Below are positions 5,066 through 9,976 of a DNA stretch of 9,976 bases, piece by piece. Source of the DNA: Anaerolineales bacterium (lineage in GTDB: Bacteria; Chloroflexota; Anaerolineae; Anaerolineales; UBA4823); NCBI GenBank assembly GCA_020853835.1, contig JADYYC010000022.1, positions 1 to 9,976 on the forward strand. The letters are read 5' to 3'. The position numbers and the translations under genes were made by a program. Under the pieces are notes generated by a model. That model searched no databases, had not been told where the DNA came from, and worked only from the letters and a program-made list of their open reading frames with translations. Position 1 is the first letter of the stretch, and each line of letters opens with the position of its first letter.

Positions 5066-6460
5066 ATGGATGTAGTTACCCTGGGACGGCTTCAGTTTGG
5101 CATCACGACGGTTTACCATTTCTTCTTTGTACCCTTGACGATCGGCCTCTCGTTTCTGGTGGCGTTGATGGAGACGCTCTATGTACGGTCGGGCAAAGAG
5201 GTCTATCTGAGGATGACCAAGTTTTGGGGCAAACTCTTCGTGATCAACTTCGCGGTCGGGGTGGTGACCGGGATCGTTCAGGAGTTTCAGTTTGGGATGA
5301 ACTGGTCCGAATATTCGCGCTTTGTGGGAGACATTTTCGGCGCCCCGCTGGCGATCGAAGCGCTGTTGGCGTTCTTCCTCGAGTCCACCTTCATCGGCCT
5401 GTGGGTCTTCGGGTGGGATAAACTGTCCAAGGGGCTGCACGCGGCCGTGATGTGGGTGGTGGCAATTGGGGTCAACGTCTCGGCGTTCTGGATTCTGATC
5501 GCGAACTCCTTTATGCAGGAGCCGGTGGGCTACCTGCTGCGCAATGGGCGGGCCGAGATGCACGATTTTTGGGCCCTGCTGACGAACCCGAACATGTGGG
5601 TGATGGTGCCGCACACGATTTCAGCCGGCTTTGCGACCGCTTCTTTTTTCGTCATGGGCATCAGCGCCTATCATCTGCTGCGCAACCAGCATGTGGACCT
5701 CTTCAAACGCTCGTTTCAGGTGGCCGCGATTGTCGGTGTTAGCGCGGCGGTCCTGGTGGCGCTGAATGGGCACAGCCAGGCCCAGCACATTGTCAATTCG
5801 CAGCCGATGAAGATGGCCGCGGCAGAGGCGTTGTGGAAAACCGAGGAGCCGGCTTCTTTCTCGCTGCTCACAATTGGCAATCTGTCCCAAAGCGGTGATG
5901 TCTTTTCAATCCGCATCCCACGCATGCTGTGCCTGATCGCGTTTGACCAGTTGGACTGCCAGGTGCTGGGCATTTATGATCTGCAAGCGCAATACGAGAA
6001 CGAATTTGGCCCCGGCAACTATATCCCGCCTGTAGCGGTGATCTACTGGACCTTCCGCATCATGGTGGGGGTCGGGTTCCTGCTGATCGGCCTGGCGCTC
6101 TGGGGCGTCTTCCTGGTGATGGGCGATATGTTCGAAGCGCGCCGCAATGGCCTGCGGCTGTTTGTGTGGGCGATCCCGCTGCCGTATATTGCCAACACCT
6201 GCGGATGGATCATGACCGAGATGGGGCGCTTCCCCTGGGCGGTTTACGGTTTAATGAAGATCGAAGACGGCGTCTCCCTGGTCGTGGCAGGGGGAAGCGT
6301 GCTGTTCTCCACGCTGGTTTACACGCTGGTGTACGGCTTGTTGATGGCTGCGGCGATCTTCCTCTGGATTAAGTTCATCAAAGCCGGTCCCGAACCTGCG
6401 CCAAAGGAGCAGGATGCTGAGATGGAAATGACCCCATCGCTGATCGGCGCACAGGGTTAA
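5066..6460 (+). CDS. cydA: Cytochrome bd ubiquinol oxidase subunit I
   Basis: A 464-residue integral membrane subunit that carries the three haems and oxidises quinol while O2 is reduced to water. The start MDVVTLGRLQFGITTVYHFF is typical. Haem ligands are in place: H18 (E. coli H19, b595), H183 in MVPHTISAG (E. coli H186, b558) and M333 in FRIMVGVGF (E. coli M393, b558). E98 and E106 (GAPLAIEALLAFFLES) match E. coli E99 and E107. In the quinol loop K249 and E254 (KMAAAEALW) correspond to E. coli K252 and E257. The protein is about 58 residues shorter than E. coli CydA because the C-terminal part of the Q loop is missing, the 'short Q-loop' form common outside proteobacteria. About nine membrane helices are expected. 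AGGAG (5053-5057) is 8 bases before the ATG. cydB follows after 14 bases. Confidence 0.97.
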   Translation: MDVVTLGRLQFGITTVYHFFFVPLTIGLSFLVALMETLYVRSGKEVYLRMTKFWGKLFVINFAVGVVTGIVQEFQFGMNWSEYSRFVGDIFGAPLAIEALLAFFLESTFIGLWVFGWDKLSKGLHAAVMWVVAIGVNVSAFWILIANSFMQEPVGYLLRNGRAEMHDFWALLTNPNMWVMVPHTISAGFATASFFVMGISAYHLLRNQHVDLFKRSFQVAAIVGVSAAVLVALNGHSQAQHIVNSQPMKMAAAEALWKTEEPASFSLLTIGNLSQSGDVFSIRIPRMLCLIAFDQLDCQVLGIYDLQAQYENEFGPGNYIPPVAVIYWTFRIMVGVGFLLIGLALWGVFLVMGDMFEARRNGLRLFVWAIPLPYIANTCGWIMTEMGRFPWAVYGLMKIEDGVSLVVAGGSVLFSTLVYTLVYGLLMAAAIFLWIKFIKAGPEPAPKEQDAEMEMTPSLIGAQG

Positions 6461-6463
6461 CTC

Positions 6464-6470
6464 AGGAGGT
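6464..6470 (+). promoter_or_regulatory. Strong ribosome binding site that decides the cydB start
   Basis: AGGAGGT precedes two adjacent ATG codons at 6472 and 6475. The GGAGG core ends at 6469, leaving 5 bases to the second ATG and only 2 to the first, so 6475 is the better start. The two differ by one methionine. Confidence 0.7.
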
Positions 6471-6474
6471 CATG

Positions 6475-7506
6475 ATGTCGCTCAATACCTTATGGTTCAT
6501 TTTCATCGCCGTTCTTTACATTGGCTTCTTTGTCCTGGAAGGGTTCGATTTTGGGGTGGGGATCCTGCTGCCGTTCTTGAGCCGGGACAGCGACCCGCAG
6601 AAGGTGGATGCAAAGCGCCGCTTGATGCTCAACACCATCGGTCCGCACTGGGATGGGAACGAAGTCTGGCTGTTGACCGCCGGCGGGGCGACCTTTGCGG
6701 CCTTCCCGCACTGGTATGCCACCTTTTTTAGCGGGTTTTACCTGGCGCTCCTCTTGCTCTTGTTGGCGCTGATCGCGCGCGGGGTGGCGATTGAGTTTCG
6801 CAGCAAAGACGATGCGCCGCGCTGGCGCAGCCTCTGGGACTGGTCGATTTTCCTGGGGAGCCTGGTGTCGGCGCTGTTGTTGGGCGTTGCTTTTGGGAAC
6901 CTGGTGCGCGGCGTTCCCATCGACGCAAAAATGCAGTATGTTGGCGGCTTCTTCAACCTGCTCAACCCGTACGCCCTGCTGGCGGGGGTCGCAACGGTGG
7001 TGGCCTTCACCCTTTACGGAGCGGTCTTCATCTCTCTCAAGACCGATGGCGAGATGCGCCAAAAGGCTCACGCCCTGATGGGGAAGCTCTGGATCGCCAG
7101 CGTGATTGTCCTGGCGGCGTTGCTGGTCTTCACTTATTTTCAGACCGATGTCCTGGCAAGGCTGGGCGCCGACCCGGGCGTGATCCCAATCGCCGGGATG
7201 GCCGCCATGCTCGCGGCGGGTTACTTCATCCGCAAGCGCATGGAGGGCTGGTCTTTTGTGATGGTGGCAATTGGGATCGCGTTTGCCCTCGTGACGATGT
7301 TCATGATCCTTTACCCCAGGGTGATGATCTCCAGCCTTGATCCGTCGTACAGCCTCACTATCACGAATGCGTCTTCTTCGCCGTACACTCTGCGGGTGAT
7401 GACGATCGTGACGCTGCTCTTCCTGCCGCTGGTGCTGGTTTATCAAGCCTGGAGTTACTGGGTGTTTCGCAAACGGCTGACGACTGAGTCGCGCATGGTG
7501 TACTGA
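6475..7506 (+). CDS. cydB: Cytochrome bd ubiquinol oxidase subunit II
   Basis: A 343-residue polytopic membrane protein, partner of CydA in the bd oxidase. It starts MSLNTLWFIFIAVLYIGFFV and shows the family marks EGFDFGVGILLPFL (residues 22-35) and GPHWDGNEVWLLTAGGATFA (from residue 56). D25 and D60 correspond to E. coli CydB D29 and D58, acidic residues proposed to line the proton path. About eight or nine hydrophobic helices can be traced, the last near TLLFLPLVLVYQAWSYWVF. Length is typical of non-proteobacterial CydB (E. coli has 379). The stop TGA (7504-7506) shares its last base with the ATG of the next gene, so no room is left for a CydX-type small subunit gene after cydB. An ATG three bases upstream (6472) is less likely given the ribosome binding site. 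Confidence 0.97.
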   Translation: MSLNTLWFIFIAVLYIGFFVLEGFDFGVGILLPFLSRDSDPQKVDAKRRLMLNTIGPHWDGNEVWLLTAGGATFAAFPHWYATFFSGFYLALLLLLLALIARGVAIEFRSKDDAPRWRSLWDWSIFLGSLVSALLLGVAFGNLVRGVPIDAKMQYVGGFFNLLNPYALLAGVATVVAFTLYGAVFISLKTDGEMRQKAHALMGKLWIASVIVLAALLVFTYFQTDVLARLGADPGVIPIAGMAAMLAAGYFIRKRMEGWSFVMVAIGIAFALVTMFMILYPRVMISSLDPSYSLTITNASSSPYTLRVMTIVTLLFLPLVLVYQAWSYWVFRKRLTTESRMVY

Positions 7507-9976
7507 TGCATCTCGACCCGCGCCTGCTGAGGCTTGCCCGGCAGGGGGGCGGTTATCTGTTTCTCGCGGCGCTCCTCGGCGTCTCAGCCGGCGTGCTGTC
7601 GATCTTCCAGGCTGGAATTCTGAGCCGGGTGGTGGACCGGGTTTTCCTGGGCAAACAGACCCTGGCGCAGGTTTCCAGCCTGTGTTTTTTGCTGCTGGCG
7701 GTTCTGATCCTCCGCCCCGCGCTTGGCTGCGGGGGCGACCTGGCGGCCCAGCAGGTCTCTCGCAGGGTCAAATCCTGGCTGAGGGGCAGGCTGGCGCTCG
7801 CGCTGAGGGCGCGCGGCCCTGTGTACACCGCGCAAGAGGAAGCCGGCGAGCTGGCTCACACGCTGGTGGAGGGCGTCGAATCGCTCGAAGCCTACTACAG
7901 CCAGTATCTGCCGGGCATCGCGCAGGCAGTTTTTGTGCCGGCCCTGATCTTGATCTACGTGTTCTGGCTGGATCTGATCTCGGGACTGGTGTTTTTACTC
8001 ACGGCGCCCCTCATCCCGCTTTTCATGGTGTTGATCGGCAGCCTGGCCCAGGCGCTCACCCGCCGCCAGTACCTCACGTTGAGCCGCCTGAGCGCCTATT
8101 TCTTGGATGTGCTGCAGGGGCTGCCCACCCTCAAGATGTTCGGGCGCAGCCGCGACCAGGTGAAGAACATCGCCCTGGCGAGCGAACAGTTCCGCCAGGC
8201 CACTATGGGCGTCTTGAGGGTGACTTTTCTCTCCGCGCTGACGCTTGAAATGGCGGCGACGCTCAGCACCGCGGTCGTGGCTGTGCAGATCGGGCTGCGC
8301 CTGCTTTACGCCCAGATCCCGTTTGAACAGGCTTTGACGGTCCTGTTGCTGGCGCCCGAATTCTATGCCCCGCTGCGCGTGCTGGGGGCGCGCTTTCACG
8401 CCGGAATGGCCGGCGTGGAGGCTGCTCGGCGGATTTTCGAAGTGCTCGACGGCGCCCCACCAGGCGCCCTGGAAGAGCCTCAGGAAGGGCCGGAGGAAGG
8501 CGTCCGCGCCGCGTCGGACCTGCGTTTCAGTCAGGCCATCCGTTTTGAGGATGTGTACGTGAGCTACCAGGAGGGGCGGCAGGCGCTGGGCGGGGTCTCA
8601 TTTCAAATCCCCAAGGGCAGCCGGGTCGCGCTGGCTGGCCCGAGCGGAAGCGGCAAAAGCACCGTTGCCAGCCTGCTGCTCCGTTTTTTGACGCCCGATG
8701 GCGGGTCGATCACGTTGGACGGGCAGCCGTTGAGCCAGGCGCCGGTGGAGGCGTGGAGAGGGCAGGTCGCCTGGGTTCCCCAAAGACCCTACCTGTTCAA
8801 CGACACCGTAGAAGCCAACATCCGTCTGGGCAGGCCGGAAGCCAGTCAGGAAGAGGTATTCGAAGCGGCCCGGTTGGCAGAAGCGCACGAATTTATCACG
8901 GCGCTGCCCGAGGGTTACCGGACCCGCATCGGAGAGCGCGGGGCGCGCTTGAGCGGCGGCGAGGCGCAGCGGATCGCCCTGGCGCGCGCGTTTCTGATGG
9001 ACGCACAGCTCGTCCTGCTGGACGAGGCCACCGCCAACCTGGATGTGGAAAACGAGGCCAGACTGAGCCTGGGGATCGACCGGCTTCTCAAAGGGCGCAC
9101 GAGCCTGATGATCGCTCACCGCTTGAAGACCATTCAGGAAGCCGATCAGGTGATCGTGCTGGAGGCTGGGCAGATCCGCCAGTCCGGAGCGCCGGCGCAG
9201 GTCGCCAGCCAGGAGGGCTTGTTCCGCCAGATGTTGCTGGCTTCCCAGGCCCCTCTCCTGGGCGAAGGAAACCTGAGGGGAGCGGACCGGCAGGCTCCCG
9301 CGCCGCAAAGCAGCCCGCCCTTGTTGGCAGACCCGGCTTTTAAATTGGCCGAGGCCGGGCAGCGCGGCTCCGCGCTGAGACGCCTGCTCCGGCTGGCGTC
9401 CGGGATGTGGGGCTGGGCGGCGCTGGCGGCGCTCGCCGGAGCCGCGACGGTGCTGTGCGGGGTGGGGCTCATGTCGACTTCGGCGCTGATCATCAGCCTG
9501 GCGGCGTTACATCCTTCGATCGCGCTGCTGCAGGTGCCAATTGTGGGCGTGCGTTTCTTTGGCATCGGACGCGGGGTTTTTCGCTACCTGGAGCGCTACC
9601 TTGCGCATGACGCGACCTTCCGGCTGTTGGCTCAATTGCGGGTCTGGTTCTACCAGGCGCTGGAGCCGCTCGCGCCGGCGCGCTTGATGCGCTACCGCAG
9701 CGGCGACCTGCTGGCGCGCATTTTGAGCGATATCCAGTCGCTGGAGAATTTTTACGTACGCGCTCTGGCGCCGCCTCTGACCGCCGCGCTGGCGCTGGCG
9801 GCGGTCCTGATTTTCGTCGGCAGCTTTTCGCTCCAGTTGGGGCTGGTCTTGTGCCTGTTCTGGCTGGCGGCGGGGGTCGGGTTGCCGTTGCTGGCGGGGT
9901 GGCTCGGCAAACCGGTTGGATTTCAGCTTGTTCAGCGGCGCGCTGAACTAAACAACGCCGCCGTGGATTTCATCCA
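7506..9976 (+). CDS. cydDC: Fused CydD-CydC thiol ABC exporter (runs off right edge)
   Basis: An open frame of 823 codons to the window end. CydDC exports cysteine and glutathione to the outer face of the membrane and is needed to assemble cytochrome bd. Residues 1-330 are a CydD-type membrane domain (QYLPGIAQAVFVPALILIYV, then LLLAPEFYAPLRVLGARFHA). Residues about 350-585 are its ATPase: Walker A GPSGSGKST with K384, Q426, signature LSGGEAQR (482-489), Walker B LVLLDEAT with D506 and E507, and H538. After a proline- and charge-rich linker (about 586-625) comes a CydC-type membrane domain: GLMSTSALIISLAAL, GVRFFGIGRGVFRYLERYLA, HDATFRLLAQLRVW, RYRSGDLLARILSDIQSLEN. The CydC ATPase lies off-window. 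The frame is unbroken through the junction, so this is a true fusion unless the assembly is wrong. The ATG overlaps the cydB stop (TGATG), with little Shine-Dalgarno of its own, implying translational coupling. Confidence 0.93.
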   Translation, partial: MHLDPRLLRLARQGGGYLFLAALLGVSAGVLSIFQAGILSRVVDRVFLGKQTLAQVSSLCFLLLAVLILRPALGCGGDLAAQQVSRRVKSWLRGRLALALRARGPVYTAQEEAGELAHTLVEGVESLEAYYSQYLPGIAQAVFVPALILIYVFWLDLISGLVFLLTAPLIPLFMVLIGSLAQALTRRQYLTLSRLSAYFLDVLQGLPTLKMFGRSRDQVKNIALASEQFRQATMGVLRVTFLSALTLEMAATLSTAVVAVQIGLRLLYAQIPFEQALTVLLLAPEFYAPLRVLGARFHAGMAGVEAARRIFEVLDGAPPGALEEPQEGPEEGVRAASDLRFSQAIRFEDVYVSYQEGRQALGGVSFQIPKGSRVALAGPSGSGKSTVASLLLRFLTPDGGSITLDGQPLSQAPVEAWRGQVAWVPQRPYLFNDTVEANIRLGRPEASQEEVFEAARLAEAHEFITALPEGYRTRIGERGARLSGGEAQRIALARAFLMDAQLVLLDEATANLDVENEARLSLGIDRLLKGRTSLMIAHRLKTIQEADQVIVLEAGQIRQSGAPAQVASQEGLFRQMLLASQAPLLGEGNLRGADRQAPAPQSSPPLLADPAFKLAEAGQRGSALRRLLRLASGMWGWAALAALAGAATVLCGVGLMSTSALIISLAALHPSIALLQVPIVGVRFFGIGRGVFRYLERYLAHDATFRLLAQLRVWFYQALEPLAPARLMRYRSGDLLARILSDIQSLENFYVRALAPPLTAALALAAVLIFVGSFSLQLGLVLCLFWLAAGVGLPLLAGWLGKPVGFQLVQRRAELNNAAVDFI

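Noticed and set aside
6490..7446. A 318-codon open frame on the minus strand across cydB
   Set aside because: It is antisense to a gene with firm family motifs. The translation is very rich in H, R, Q and E, which is what the complement of a membrane-protein gene gives.
8598..9308. A 236-codon minus-strand frame and a 196-codon plus-strand frame (8753-9343) over the CydD ATPase
   Set aside because: Both are out of frame with the continuous CydDC reading frame, which carries Walker A, signature and Walker B motifs in order.
1..9976. Mobile element, CRISPR array, toxin-antitoxin or defence genes
   Set aside because: No transposase or integrase motifs, no terminal or direct repeat arrays, and every long stretch is accounted for by housekeeping metabolic or respiratory genes.

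Overview
The window is a stretch of ordinary bacterial chromosome, GC-rich and densely coding, with no rRNA, tRNA, mobile element or CRISPR array that I could see. The style of the genes points to a Chloroflexota bacterium, probably of the Anaerolineae type: a short GT35 glucan phosphorylase with a DUF3417 front domain, a short-loop CydA, a fused CydDC exporter and a lutAB-type lactate operon. This placement is an inference from family resemblance, with moderate to low confidence. No known foreign or defence system was recognised.

Layout. Positions 1-1174 (minus strand) hold the start of a lactate-utilisation operon: lutA complete, then lutB running off the left edge, the two overlapping by 11 bases. 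A 317-base divergent intergenic region (1175-1491) carries a good sigma-70-like promoter for lutAB and a structured leader for the next gene. Everything after it is on the plus strand: an alpha-glucan (glycogen) phosphorylase (1492-3669), a small UPF0316/DUF2179 membrane protein (3732-4259), a 196-base regulatory gap, an Rrf2-family regulator with three cysteines (4456-4935), then cydA (5066-6460), cydB (6475-7506) and a fused cydD-cydC gene that starts inside the cydB stop codon and leaves the window at its right edge (7506-9976).

How the genes fit together. The right half is a self-contained respiratory unit: cytochrome bd quinol oxidase (CydAB), the ABC exporter of cysteine/glutathione needed to assemble it (CydDC, here as one polypeptide) and, just upstream on the same strand, an Rrf2 protein with the cysteine spacing of iron-sulfur sensors. 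Upstream of the Rrf2 gene lies a near-perfect CRP/FNR-type palindrome (4345-4362) about 65 bases before a predicted transcription start, followed by two short dyads overlapping the predicted promoter and start region. The simplest reading is an oxygen/redox- or nitric-oxide-responsive bd oxidase operon. The left half is carbon metabolism: lactate oxidation and glycogen breakdown transcribed away from each other.

The most interesting points are regulatory rather than new enzymes: the CRP/FNR-like site plus tandem dyads ahead of rrf2-cydABDC, the structured leader with a possible 39-codon ORF ahead of glgP, and the CydDC fusion. I did not find convincing evidence of a previously undescribed system.
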